Assembly: GCF_000020125.1 (NCBI RefSeq)
Contig: NC_010676.1
Span: forward strand, 2,480,001-2,544,000
Direction of reading: 5' to 3'
Length of the DNA stretch: 64,000 bases
Origin: Paraburkholderia phytofirmans PsJN
GTDB taxonomy: Bacteria > Pseudomonadota > Gammaproteobacteria > Burkholderiales > Burkholderiaceae
Of the stretch, positions 8,090-16,645 are shown in pieces. Both the position numbers and the translations under genes were made by a program. How positions within the stretch are numbered: the first letter of the stretch is position 1; the number at the start of each line of letters is the position of its first letter. Under the pieces are notes generated by a model. It was not told the DNA's origin and did no database searches. It saw nothing but the letters and a program-made list of their open reading frames with translations.

Positions 8090-10251
8090 GGCTTGGGCTC
8101 GACATTCAGATGTCGCTCAACCAGATGGAGAATGGCTTTCGACTGGTAGTCGCGAGCGAGCGCGCAGAGTTGCGTGGTGAACGAGCGATAACGTGAATCG
8201 CCCGCCGCCACGCTCTCGGCCCAGACGATAATCTCATGCATGTCGCCAAGGCGGGCAAGATGATGCAGTTCTTCCATCTGTTGCCGAGGCACGGCCGCAA
8301 GACCGATTTCGGGAGTCGCCGCGCGAGTGAATGGGGGCGGCGACGCATGGGTCCACTTCAGCCCGAGCAACGTAGCAATCTGTGTCAGCAGCGCTTCGAG
8401 GTCGACCGGTTTGGACAGAAAGGCATTGGCGCCCGCCTCGATGCTCATCGCCCGGTTGACCCCGGATGGGCTGGCGGACATGGCCACGATGGGAACATCG
8501 GCGAACGCTTGCGATCGACGCAGGTTACGCGTCAGGTCGAAGCCGTTCATCTCGGGCATCACGATGTCCGTGAGAATCAGCGCCGGCCGTTCGCGCTGCG
8601 CCTTCTCCAATGCCTCGCGACCGTTTTCCGCCTCGACGGTATCGAAGCCGAGACGCCCCAGCAGATCCACGACGATCGCGCGATTGATCTCGACATCGTC
8701 GACAACCAGCACCTTCCTGCGCGGCCCTTCATAGCCCGTCGCCGTGGACGACAGCGGCGCCGGGACCGCCGTCTTGCGCAACACGGGCGTCACGCTCGCT
8801 GCCGGCAGTTCGAAGCGGAAAGTACTGCCCTGCCCGATCCGGCTTTCCACCTCGATCTCGCCACCCATCGCACGCACGAATTCGCGGCTGATGGCCAGAC
8901 CGAGACCCGCCCCGCCGGCTCGCCGCTCGGCCGCGCCCAGCTGCTCGAACGGCTCGAAGATCGTATTCAACTGATCGTGACCAATGCCGATCCCCGTGTC
9001 GCGCACTTCGAAACGAACGCGGTTCGACTCGGACCTCGAGATATGCAGGGTGACGCAACCCGAATCGGTGAACTTCACGGCGTTGGCAAGCAGGTTGAGC
9101 ATGACCTGCCGCAGGCGCCGCTCATCGGCACGCACGCCGACGGGGGCATCCCCAGTGATTTCGCAGATGAAGTCGAGGCGCTTCTGCTCCGCTTTCACGT
9201 CGATGATGTCGCGAATGACATCGACGAACCCCGCCAGCGGCACGTCGCCGATTTCCACACGCAGCTTGCCCGCTTCGATCCTCGCGAAATCGAGCGTGTC
9301 TTCGATCAGTGTCAGCAGATGTTCGCCACTATGGCGGATGGACGACGCGCGTTCGCGCTGCCGCTCGCTCAATGCGGCATCGCGTTCGAGGATCTGGGCG
9401 TAGCCGAGAATGCCATTGAGCGGCGTGCGCAGCTCATGACTCATGTTCGCCAGGAATTCGCCTTTGGCCCGGTTGGCCGCTTCCGCCAGATTGCGTGCTT
9501 CGCGTTCGGCCGCCGTGTCCTGCTCGTCGCGGTACGCGCAGTACAGCCGCGCGCCCATCGCATTGAATGCGGCCGCCACGCGATCCAGTTCGTCCGGCTC
9601 GCGCCGTTTGCACCGCTGGAGACTGAACGGCCGGGGCGGTTCACGGAAATCGTAGCTCTCCACCGTGCGCGCGATGGCGGCGACATGCCGCATCACGAGA
9701 CGGGACAGAATGTAGACGATGAACAGCGAGATCAGAAAGGTGTTGGCGGCCTGAGTGACGAGGATCATCACCGCGGTACGCGTCAGGTCATGATAAAGGT
9801 CGAGCAGCGTCGCCTCGACGTAGAGCTTGCCGATCTCGCGCTCCTTGCCCTGCACGCTGTAGGAGAGCGGGAATTCGCGGGCGATGACGGGACCGGCCGA
9901 GCGCCGCCCGGCACTCACATAGGCCGATTGCCCCTCTTTGCCTGTCTCGCGAATTTCCACGGCACGAATGTCGGCAAGACGCAGAATGCCGTTCAACTCA
10001 AGTCGCAGTTGCGAACCGTCGAGGCGCCAGAGCGCCTCCGCGAGACTGTCGCGATTGCTGCGGTCGATGTCCGTCAGGCGATTTTCAATCTGCTCCACGC
10101 CCCGGTAGTAGTCGCCGTAAAGCTGCAATCCGGTCAACAACACGGTGACGACGCAACTGACCAGCAGCACGGTCACGAGAAGCCGCGATACAAGGCTGCT
10201 CCTGAAGCTGCCGATCAAACTCCACCATGCGTCGAACAGGTTGTGCTTCAT
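8086..10251 (-). CDS. Membrane hybrid sensor histidine kinase (HisKA-HATPase-REC)
   Basis: A 721-residue inner-membrane kinase. A first membrane helix (about 24-45) and a second (about 162-185) enclose a periplasmic sensor of about 115 residues. A HAMP-like linker follows, then HisKA (FLANMSHELRTPLNGIL), a HATPase (LLANAVKF, DTGIGI, GAGLGLAISRE) and a C-terminal receiver (VLVVDD; LILTDIVMP; FLSKPVD). The last 90 residues after the receiver are helical but lack a clear Hpt histidine motif. It is the first gene of a three-gene operon with the next kinase and the NarL-type regulator, and probably the membrane input of that chain. The signal is unknown. Confidence 0.88.
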   Translation of the reverse strand: MKHNLFDAWWSLIGSFRSSLVSRLLVTVLLVSCVVTVLLTGLQLYGDYYRGVEQIENRLTDIDRSNRDSLAEALWRLDGSQLRLELNGILRLADIRAVEIRETGKEGQSAYVSAGRRSAGPVIAREFPLSYSVQGKEREIGKLYVEATLLDLYHDLTRTAVMILVTQAANTFLISLFIVYILSRLVMRHVAAIARTVESYDFREPPRPFSLQRCKRREPDELDRVAAAFNAMGARLYCAYRDEQDTAAEREARNLAEAANRAKGEFLANMSHELRTPLNGILGYAQILERDAALSERQRERASSIRHSGEHLLTLIEDTLDFARIEAGKLRVEIGDVPLAGFVDVIRDIIDVKAEQKRLDFICEITGDAPVGVRADERRLRQVMLNLLANAVKFTDSGCVTLHISRSESNRVRFEVRDTGIGIGHDQLNTIFEPFEQLGAAERRAGGAGLGLAISREFVRAMGGEIEVESRIGQGSTFRFELPAASVTPVLRKTAVPAPLSSTATGYEGPRRKVLVVDDVEINRAIVVDLLGRLGFDTVEAENGREALEKAQRERPALILTDIVMPEMNGFDLTRNLRRSQAFADVPIVAMSASPSGVNRAMSIEAGANAFLSKPVDLEALLTQIATLLGLKWTHASPPPFTRAATPEIGLAAVPRQQMEELHHLARLGDMHEIIVWAESVAAGDSRYRSFTTQLCALARDYQSKAILHLVERHLNVEPKP

Positions 10252-10448
10252 ACATCCCCGCGAGTGCTACGGTTCTTGTTTCGTCTATTCTGCACTCGTT
10301 GCCGCCGGGCGGCTCAGACCAATCGGTCGCCGCATCGGCAGGGTGGCGATTTAACGTTTGCCTTCCCCGGCCAGCCAGTCACTCTTATTTCCTGGACTGT
10401 GCCGGCGCTCATTCCGGATGAACGCGTTCCGGCGCATCCGACGTGAAT

Positions 10449-10790
10449 CTACATGACGTACAGGCTCGGCTCGATAGGCGGAGACTCGTTGATCGCGCGC
10501 GGCAGGCAGATTCGCGGATACAGCAGAATCTCATCGATGCATGACGTCAGCTCGCCGAGGATCGGCCGCACGCGGCCGCCGAGCGCGTCGGGGTTCGATA
10601 TCCTCAGTTCGCGCAATCCGTCCGACAATTTTTTCACTGACGCGTATCCCCAATCCGGCAACGGCCAGCAGTGCAACAGATAGCTGAGCGGTATGACGCT
10701 TCGGCTTTCACACCAGATGTCGAACAGGCGCTCGCACGCGGTGTTGAGGGATTCGACCGCGACTTCGCGGCTTTCTGAATGACCGTTCAT
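10449..10790 (-). CDS. Small protein of unknown function, paralogue of the gene at 3931-4239
   Basis: A protein of about 113 residues that starts MNGHSESREVAVESLN at 10790; the frame is open further upstream to 10877, but the paralogue aligns best with the shorter start. The shared core is RLFDIWCESRSVIPLSYLLHCWP. It is predicted soluble. A palindrome TCAGGAAATCCTGA lies 110 bases upstream. Function not recognised. Confidence 0.62.
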   Translation of the reverse strand: MNGHSESREVAVESLNTACERLFDIWCESRSVIPLSYLLHCWPLPDWGYASVKKLSDGLRELRISNPDALGGRVRPILGELTSCIDEILLYPRICLPRAINESPPIEPSLYVM

Positions 10791-10899
10791 AACGGGTCCG
10801 CTGATATAGACGATTTCGATAGTCCATCGTAGGGAGGCCGCTTGCGTCACACAGTCAGGAAGCCCGGAAAAATGCACTTCCGATCTGCTGAATATGCCG

Positions 10900-10913
10900 T
10901 CAGGAAATCCTGA
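10900..10913. promoter_or_regulatory. Palindrome TCAGGAAATCCTGA, candidate operator (copy 1)
   Basis: A perfect 14-base inverted repeat between the divergent genes at 10449-10790 and 11046-11927, about 110 and 132 bases from their starts. A further half-site TCCTGAC follows within five bases. The same 14-mer occurs at 11983. Spacing ahead of starts suggests a regulator-binding site; the regulator is unknown. Confidence 0.45.
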
Positions 10914-11045
10914 ATGGTCCTGACAAAGGGATTACACGGTTTGTCAGCACTGGCAAGACGTGGCACGATAAAACACCGATCGGGCGAGAACCTGTGCGGA
11001 CAAGCGCCGGTTTGAGCGCCTTACTGCTGTTTCGGGAAACTATCC

Positions 11046-11927
11046 ATGCATCGCAGGCGCTTTGTTCTGGCCGCGCTGAGTGCGGTGGGCAGCACGCTTC
11101 ACGCGCGTGCCGCCCCTGCCGACCCTCCCGTCCACTTCGAGATCGTCTATCCTCGCATCCGGCCTACGCGCGACGTGCAAGTCGCGTTTGCGCTCGCCGT
11201 GCTGGATCTGGCCATGAAAACGGCCAACGCCTCGTACACGTTGCGATCGGCCGACATCGAAATGGAACGCGGCCGCGCGCTTGCCGAACTGGCCGGCGCC
11301 GACAATATGATCAATCTGCACTGGACGAGCATGGAGGCGCAAGCCGAGCGCGGCCGGAACGTCGTGCGGATTCCGATACACCGTGGGCTGATTGGCCACC
11401 GGGTGTTCATCATCCGGAAAGAACGGCAAGCCGATTTCGACAAGGTGGCGCGCTTCTCCGATCTCAAAGCGTTCATGTGCGGTCAGGGGCTCGGCTGGAT
11501 CGATACGAAAATCCTGAGAGCAGCCGGCCTGAACGTCCAGACCTCGACCTATGACACGATGTTCGAGATGACCCAAGGCGGTCGCGTCGACTTTTTTCCG
11601 CGCGGCGTGGTGGAAGCATTTGCCGAACTCGACGGACGCCGGCAGTTGGAGCCTGATCTCGTGGTCGAGAACCGCCTGCTGCTGAAGTACCGATCGGATT
11701 TCATTTTCTATGTGGCAGCGGGCCATGAAGCACTGGCACAGACCATTGAAGCGGGGCTCGTCGCCGCGTATCGCAATGGCGCATATATGAGGCTGTTCAA
11801 CACCCATCATTACATTCAGGATGCGCTCGCGCGCGCGGATATCGCATCCCGGTTGATCTTCACGCTCGACAACCCCTTCCTTTCCGAAGCGGACCGGAGG
11901 ATTCCAGACGAGTACTGGATGAGCTGA
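11046..11927 (+). CDS. Periplasmic substrate-binding protein (family 3-like fold)
   Basis: A 293-residue secreted protein with a signal peptide (MHRRRFVLAALSAVGSTLHARA, likely cut near residue 22). The body resembles amino-acid-type periplasmic binding proteins: a first lobe with a basic and hydrophobic pattern, then the hinge region GLIGHRVFIIRKERQADF and a second-lobe motif (LKAFMCGQGLGWIDTKILRAAGLNV, TYDTMFEMTQGGRVDFFPRGVVEA). No permease or ATPase gene is nearby. It may therefore act as a sensor component rather than a transporter subunit, possibly with the orphan kinase at 12645-14891; that link is only positional. Confidence 0.68.
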   Translation: MHRRRFVLAALSAVGSTLHARAAPADPPVHFEIVYPRIRPTRDVQVAFALAVLDLAMKTANASYTLRSADIEMERGRALAELAGADNMINLHWTSMEAQAERGRNVVRIPIHRGLIGHRVFIIRKERQADFDKVARFSDLKAFMCGQGLGWIDTKILRAAGLNVQTSTYDTMFEMTQGGRVDFFPRGVVEAFAELDGRRQLEPDLVVENRLLLKYRSDFIFYVAAGHEALAQTIEAGLVAAYRNGAYMRLFNTHHYIQDALARADIASRLIFTLDNPFLSEADRRIPDEYWMS

Positions 11928-11982
11928 GGCCGCCGGCGGCGGCTTTCCTCCGTTGGCAAAACGGGCAATGCCTGGGCCAAAA

Positions 11983-11996
11983 TCAGGAAATCCTGA
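11983..11996. promoter_or_regulatory. Palindrome TCAGGAAATCCTGA, candidate operator (copy 2)
   Basis: Identical to the 14-base palindrome at 10900. It lies in the short gap after the binding-protein gene and 128 bases before the GTG start at 12124, a spacing close to that of copy 1 from its neighbouring genes. Confidence 0.45.
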
Positions 11997-12123
11997 CATC
12001 AAGCTGCATTGGGCGCCGCCGTTTACATGGAAAGGCGGCGCCAATCCCCCGGCGCGACGTCGTTTCAAATGCAAGCGGGATCATTCATCGCCACTCACGA
12101 ACCCTACACATGGACATCGACAG

Positions 12124-12621
12124 GTGAAGCCGCAGACGTTCGTCCTACAGGCGCGGCTGTGCGATCGCGCCACGGCGCTCAAGACGCGCATGGCCCAGGC
12201 GCATGACAAAGCGAAGCAACTAGTCGAGCGCGCCGAGGGCTGCCTCGCGGTGCTGGATCACGTGCGGCAGGGCACGTCCACCGCGGCCGACATCTCACTC
12301 GCGGACGATGCAGGTCCGCTCATCGAGGCGCTGCATCGCGCGGAAAGCGACTGGCACAATCAGTTGCAGATGTTGAAAGCGCTGCTGACCGAACTCATGC
12401 ATCAAAGTCAAAGCAACCGCGGCGAGATCGAGTCGCTCGCCGCGCTTGCGTTTCGCTTGCAGGCGACTCCTGAAGCGTTCGCCGCCGCCGAGCGCGCCGC
12501 CGAAGCGCATCAGTCCCACTTTGAGGAACTCGACGCGCAACTGGAAACGGCGCGCACATGGTTCGAACGCTTCGATATGCAGATCAACGCGATTGTCGCC
12601 CATTTGCGGAAGTCGCCTTGA
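12124..12621 (+). CDS. Helical protein of unknown function
   Basis: A protein of about 165 residues if the GTG at 12124 is used (VKPQTFVLQARLCDRATALK); the frame is open back to an ATG at 11953, but the extra N-terminus is basic, proline-rich and composed unlike a protein. The body is almost wholly alpha-helical with heptad-like patterns (LIEALHRAESDWHNQLQMLKALLTELM; AAAERAAEAHQSHFEELDAQLETARTWFERF), suggesting coiled coils. It ends 24 bases before the convergent kinase gene. I do not recognise a family. Confidence 0.5.
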   Translation: MKPQTFVLQARLCDRATALKTRMAQAHDKAKQLVERAEGCLAVLDHVRQGTSTAADISLADDAGPLIEALHRAESDWHNQLQMLKALLTELMHQSQSNRGEIESLAALAFRLQATPEAFAAAERAAEAHQSHFEELDAQLETARTWFERFDMQINAIVAHLRKSP

Positions 12622-12644
12622 AGGTTCAAGCAGGTTCCCGACTG

Positions 12645-14891
12645 CTATGAAGCGTCGTCGACCGGTATGCACACGGTGATCGACGTGCCGCTGCCCGGCG
12701 CGCTGCACACCGAAATCTCGCCGCCCAACATCAGTACGCGTTCCCTCATGCCCACCAGCCCGAACGACTTCATCCGCGCCGCCATCGAATCGAAGCCGCA
12801 GCCGTCGTCGCTGATTTCGAGGACCCAGCAGCGTCCGGTCTGTTCGAGCGAAATCGTGACCTGGGTCGCCGCAGCGTGACGCGCGACATTCGTTAGCGCC
12901 TCCTGCACGATGCGAAACAGTGCGATTGCCCGCGCCTCGTCGAGCACCAGATTATCGTCAGGAATCCGTAGATGGCAGGCCACCCGGCCGTCGCGCGAGA
13001 ATTCGGCGGCCAGCCACTCCAGCGCGGCGACGATGCCGGCATCGATTGCGGCGGGACGCAGCGATGCAACCACATTGCGGACCACCTGCATGGTGTCGTC
13101 CGCAAGCGCCAGCAGGTCCCGGAATCGTCCGGCGAGCGCCGGATCGTCCTGCGCGAACTCGATCCGCATGGCCGATACACCAAGCCGCAGCGCCGTCAGT
13201 TGCTGGCCCAGTTCGTCGTGCATCTCGCGGGCAATGCGCTTGCGCTCTTCCTCACGCGCGGTTTCGCGCAACGACGTCAACTCCTGCAACAGCGCATACG
13301 ATTCGCGCAAACGGAGTTCGACTTCCATCCGCTCGGTGATGTCGGTCCAGATCGTCAGCGCACCGCGTATATCGCCGTTCGCGCCGTGCTCGGGTACCGC
13401 GCTAACGTGCCAGCCCACTGGTTTGCCGTTCTTCTCCGACGTGAGGTCCACCTTCGCGCCGATACCGCTTGCCATCACCTGCTCCAGCGTGGCGGTGATC
13501 ATCCGCAACTCGGGCATTACACTGTCCGATAGCTCGGCAGGCGCTTTATCGATGGCGTCCGCTGCGCGCATCCCGTTGACCTGTTCGAACCGCGGATTGA
13601 CGTAGCTATAGCGACAGTTGCGGTCGTAGCGAACGATCATCTCCGGCGCGTTTTCGGTCAGCGTGCGAAACAGTTGCTCACTGCGCTTGAGTTCGTCGAT
13701 GTCGCGGCAGATGGCGAGCACGGTGGCGACCTGGCCGTCGGCGGCAAACTCCGGCACCATCCGCATGTGCCCCCAGCGCACCTCGCCGTTGGCGTTACGG
13801 AACCGCACTTCGTCCATGCGCTCCGTGCCCGTCTCGACGACGCGCTGGAGCTGGTCCCTATACCTCGGCACATCGACCACTGGCGACTCGTCCACGCTTT
13901 CCGTGCCCATGGCTTCGTCAGCCACCGGCGGCAGGATCGCGCGCAGCGCCGGATTGGCGTAGATGCGCCGGCACTCGCGGTCGAAGCGCGCAATGTAGTC
14001 CGGTGAATGCTCGACCAGCGCCCGGAATGCCTGCCCGCTCGCATGCAAACGCTCTTCCGCCTTCTTGCGTTCGGTGATGTCGCGCCCCAGCGCCAGCACG
14101 CTCGTGATCTCGTCATGCAGCCCGCGCTCCGCGAGAATGCGAACGTGGTGATAGCTCACGTCATCCCCGCCGTCGCGCAACGTGAGTTCGTGCGTGCGTT
14201 CCGCGCCCGTTTCGAGCGTGGCCGCCAGCGCATTCTGATAGGCGACGAACTGGGGATCGGCGGTGTGTTCGGTCGGCGTCGCACCGAGCATTTCGTGCAG
14301 GGGTCGGCGCAGTATCGCGGCCAGTCCGGAGTTGGCATAAACCAGCCGGCAGTCGAGGTCATAGCGGCAAATGATATCGGGCGTGCTTTCCGCGAGGCGG
14401 CGGAATTGCGCCTCGAGTTCCAGTTGCGCGATCAGGAGCTGCTCGGTGCGCTTGCGCTCCGTAATATCGCGCACGAGCGCGAGGTTATACGGTTGGCCCT
14501 CGTACTCGAAATAGCTCACGCTAATTTCCACCGGCAAGGTCGTGCCGTCCTCGCGGCGCTGCCTCGACTCGATCATCATCGAGCCGTTCTCGCGCAGCTC
14601 TTTCCAGACGTCGCGCCACCGTTCAAAGTTCCACTCGGGATCGACATCCATCACGCGCATTCGCAGCAACTGCGCCTGACTGTATCCGAGCGAGCGGCAG
14701 GCCGCCTCGTTGACGTAGATGAAGCATGCATTCTGGTCGATCAGATAGGCAGCATCGCTGACCAGGGCGAGCGCGCAGCTCTTCAGGTGCATGAGCGTAT
14801 CTGGCTCGGCCGCGGGGAGCTCGAGGCGCCCATCATCCTGCCGGGTCGCGGCTGCCGGTGCCTTGCGTGGGTCACCGCTGATCTCTTTCAT
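12645..14891 (-). CDS. Multi-PAS sensor histidine kinase (HisKA_3 type), orphan
   Basis: A 748-residue soluble kinase with four PAS/PAC units in series (about residues 38-150, 163-278, 285-403 and 410-525, each ending in DITER or IDELKR-like PAC ends), then a HisKA_3 domain with phosphorylated histidine in RIAREMHDELGQQ and a HATPase (FRIVQEALTNVARHA, DDGCGFDS, FGLVGMRERVLMLGG). No transmembrane helix is visible. The C-terminal half is closely related to the kinase at 6428-8089, so it may feed the same NarL-type regulator; no response regulator is adjacent. Confidence 0.88.
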   Translation of the reverse strand: MKEISGDPRKAPAAATRQDDGRLELPAAEPDTLMHLKSCALALVSDAAYLIDQNACFIYVNEAACRSLGYSQAQLLRMRVMDVDPEWNFERWRDVWKELRENGSMMIESRQRREDGTTLPVEISVSYFEYEGQPYNLALVRDITERKRTEQLLIAQLELEAQFRRLAESTPDIICRYDLDCRLVYANSGLAAILRRPLHEMLGATPTEHTADPQFVAYQNALAATLETGAERTHELTLRDGGDDVSYHHVRILAERGLHDEITSVLALGRDITERKKAEERLHASGQAFRALVEHSPDYIARFDRECRRIYANPALRAILPPVADEAMGTESVDESPVVDVPRYRDQLQRVVETGTERMDEVRFRNANGEVRWGHMRMVPEFAADGQVATVLAICRDIDELKRSEQLFRTLTENAPEMIVRYDRNCRYSYVNPRFEQVNGMRAADAIDKAPAELSDSVMPELRMITATLEQVMASGIGAKVDLTSEKNGKPVGWHVSAVPEHGANGDIRGALTIWTDITERMEVELRLRESYALLQELTSLRETAREEERKRIAREMHDELGQQLTALRLGVSAMRIEFAQDDPALAGRFRDLLALADDTMQVVRNVVASLRPAAIDAGIVAALEWLAAEFSRDGRVACHLRIPDDNLVLDEARAIALFRIVQEALTNVARHAAATQVTISLEQTGRCWVLEISDDGCGFDSMAARMKSFGLVGMRERVLMLGGEISVCSAPGSGTSITVCIPVDDAS

Positions 14892-15150
14892 TGAATTCCG
14901 CGCGTGTCGGGTGAGAAGTTGCGTGTCGTCGTCGATAAACGGCCCCGTCCGCCTGTATCGTGGGCAAGGCAGACAACTTATTCGATAAGCATAGCCGGAA
15001 AGCGCCGGCTAAATATTCGGTCTGGCGCCAGGCGAAGGAGCGCTCAGCCGACGCTTCGCTTTCAACAACGTGGCATTCGTCGCTAATCACCGGGGTTTAC
15101 CCTTCAAGGCATCGCTATCGCTTGCAATCTCTTCGAAGAAAGGCACAGAA

Positions 15151-15164
15151 TGTAAGCGCTATCA
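15151..15164. promoter_or_regulatory. LacI-type operator, distal copy
   Basis: TGTAAGCGCTATCA, an inverted repeat around the AGCGCT centre that is standard for LacI/GalR-family operators. One half deviates from perfect symmetry. The likely ligand is the LacI-family protein encoded at 17731-18807. Confidence 0.6.
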
Positions 15165-15226
15165 TTTGGATATGTAAAGCAAAACTGCTAGTAAAAACCC
15201 CATGATTCGCGCAAAGTGCCGTTAAA

Positions 15227-15240
15227 TGTAAGCGCTAACA
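15227..15240. promoter_or_regulatory. LacI-type operator, proximal copy
   Basis: TGTAAGCGCTAACA, near-perfect dyad, ending 36 bases before the MFS start codon at 15276, so a bound repressor would block transcription of the operon. Related AGCGCTT units appear in the triple repeat at 63463. Confidence 0.65.
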
Positions 15241-15275
15241 TCGGTGACAGAACGAAACATTCGGAGACAACGATC

Positions 15276-16595
15276 ATGAGCGCAACACCGAGCCTCGAGC
15301 AGGCGCCACCGAGAATCCGCCGCGCCCAGATCGTGGCGCTCACGCTGCTGATGGTGAGCGGCATCGTCAACTATCTGGACCGCGGCACGCTCGCAGTTGC
15401 CAATCCGCTGATCCGTCACGATCTCGGCCTGTCGCTTGGAGAAATGGGGCTGCTGCTTTCCGCGTTCTCGTGGAGTTACGCGCTCTTCCAGTTGCCGGTG
15501 GGCGGTCTCGTCGACCGCATCGGGCCGCGCAAGCTGCTCGGCATCGGCCTGATCGTGTGGTCGCTCGCGCAGGCGTCGGGCGGATTCGTCTCGACCTTCG
15601 GCTGGTTCATCCTCGCGCGGATCGTGCTCGGCATCGGCGAGGCGCCGCAGTTTCCGTCGGCGGCCCGGGTGGTCAGCAACTGGTTTCCGCTGCGCGCGCG
15701 CGGCAAGCCGACCGGCATTTTCAACTCGGCGTCGCCGCTCGGCACGGCGCTCGCACCGCTGTGTCTGTCGGTTCTCGTGGTGCAGTTTCACTGGCGCTGG
15801 GCCTTCATCGTGACCGGCGTGGTCGGTCTCGTCGTGGCGCTCGTGTGGCTCGCGGTGTACCGCGACCCCGTCAAGGCCACCATGACCGAAGCCGAACGGC
15901 ACTATCTCGAAGGCGACGACGCGGACCGCAAGCCGGCCCCCACGGTCACCTTTGCCGAATGGCGCTCGCTGTTTTCGCACGGCACCACGTGGGGCATGCT
16001 GATCGGTTTCTTCGGCTCGGTGTATCTGAACTGGGTGTACCTCACGTGGCTGCCTGGCTATCTGACGATGGAACGCCACATGAGCCTGATGCACACGGGC
16101 GTCGCGGCATCGATACCGTTCTTCTGCGGCTTTCTGGGCTCGCTGACGGCCGGCTGGTTCTCCGATCTCATCACGAGCCGCAGCACGAGCCCGGTCGCGA
16201 GCCGCCGCAATGCGGTGGTGATCGCGATGCTCGGCATGGTCGCGTTCACGATTCCCGCAGCGCTCGTCGAAAGCAACACGATCGCGATCGTGTGCATCTC
16301 GGTGGTGATCTTTCTGGCGAATGCCGCATCCGCGAGTTCATGGGCGCTCGCCACTGCCGCCGCGCCGCCGAACCGCGTCGGCTCGCTCGGCGCGATTCAG
16401 AACTTCGGCGGTTTTCTGGGCGGCGCGCTCGCCCCGATCCTGACGGGCTATATCGCGCAGAGCTGGTCGTTCGTCCCCGCGCTGCTGACGGCCGCGGGCA
16501 TCGCGTTTATCGGCGCGATGAGCTACCTCCTGCTGGTGCGCAAGCCGATCGAAGACCCGTCCACCCCAACCGAACCCGTGCGAGCGCCCGCGTGA
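15276..16595 (+). CDS. MFS transporter, anion:cation symporter (sugar-acid) type
   Basis: A 439-residue carrier with about 12 membrane helices. The first helix region reads MVSGIVNYLDRGTLAVANPLI and the second loop GGLVDRIGPRKLLGIG, as in the ACS family that imports hexuronates, glucarate and galactonate. The start is taken at ATG 15276 with GGAGA upstream; the frame runs open to 15216, but that segment contains the proximal operator. It is followed 50 bases later by the DHDPS-family gene and then by a LacI regulator. Together they look like an import and breakdown unit for a sugar acid. Confidence 0.85.
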   Translation: MSATPSLEQAPPRIRRAQIVALTLLMVSGIVNYLDRGTLAVANPLIRHDLGLSLGEMGLLLSAFSWSYALFQLPVGGLVDRIGPRKLLGIGLIVWSLAQASGGFVSTFGWFILARIVLGIGEAPQFPSAARVVSNWFPLRARGKPTGIFNSASPLGTALAPLCLSVLVVQFHWRWAFIVTGVVGLVVALVWLAVYRDPVKATMTEAERHYLEGDDADRKPAPTVTFAEWRSLFSHGTTWGMLIGFFGSVYLNWVYLTWLPGYLTMERHMSLMHTGVAASIPFFCGFLGSLTAGWFSDLITSRSTSPVASRRNAVVIAMLGMVAFTIPAALVESNTIAIVCISVVIFLANAASASSWALATAAAPPNRVGSLGAIQNFGGFLGGALAPILTGYIAQSWSFVPALLTAAGIAFIGAMSYLLLVRKPIEDPSTPTEPVRAPA

Positions 16596-16645
16596 AACGC
16601 GCGCACCGCCCAGACTCAACGAACCCTTTCCGGGAGATCACGAGC

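Larger units (their letters stand above)
14892..15275. promoter_or_regulatory. Promoter region of the MFS/aldolase operon with two LacI-type operators
   Basis: A 384-base gap between divergent genes. It holds two TGTAAGCGCTA-type palindromes, described separately, placed 76 bases apart. That is close to seven helical turns, a distance that would permit DNA looping by a LacI-family dimer of dimers. I see no further gene here. Confidence 0.6.

Noticed and set aside
8236..10446. Plus-strand 736-residue open frame across the hybrid kinase gene
   Set aside because: It is antisense to a kinase with intact motifs; the His/Arg/Gln-rich composition is typical of shadow frames in high-GC DNA.
15470..16645. 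Long plus-strand extension upstream of the DHDPS-family gene
   Set aside because: The extra region overlaps the MFS gene out of frame, is arginine-rich, and the family starts at 16646 with a good ribosome-binding site.
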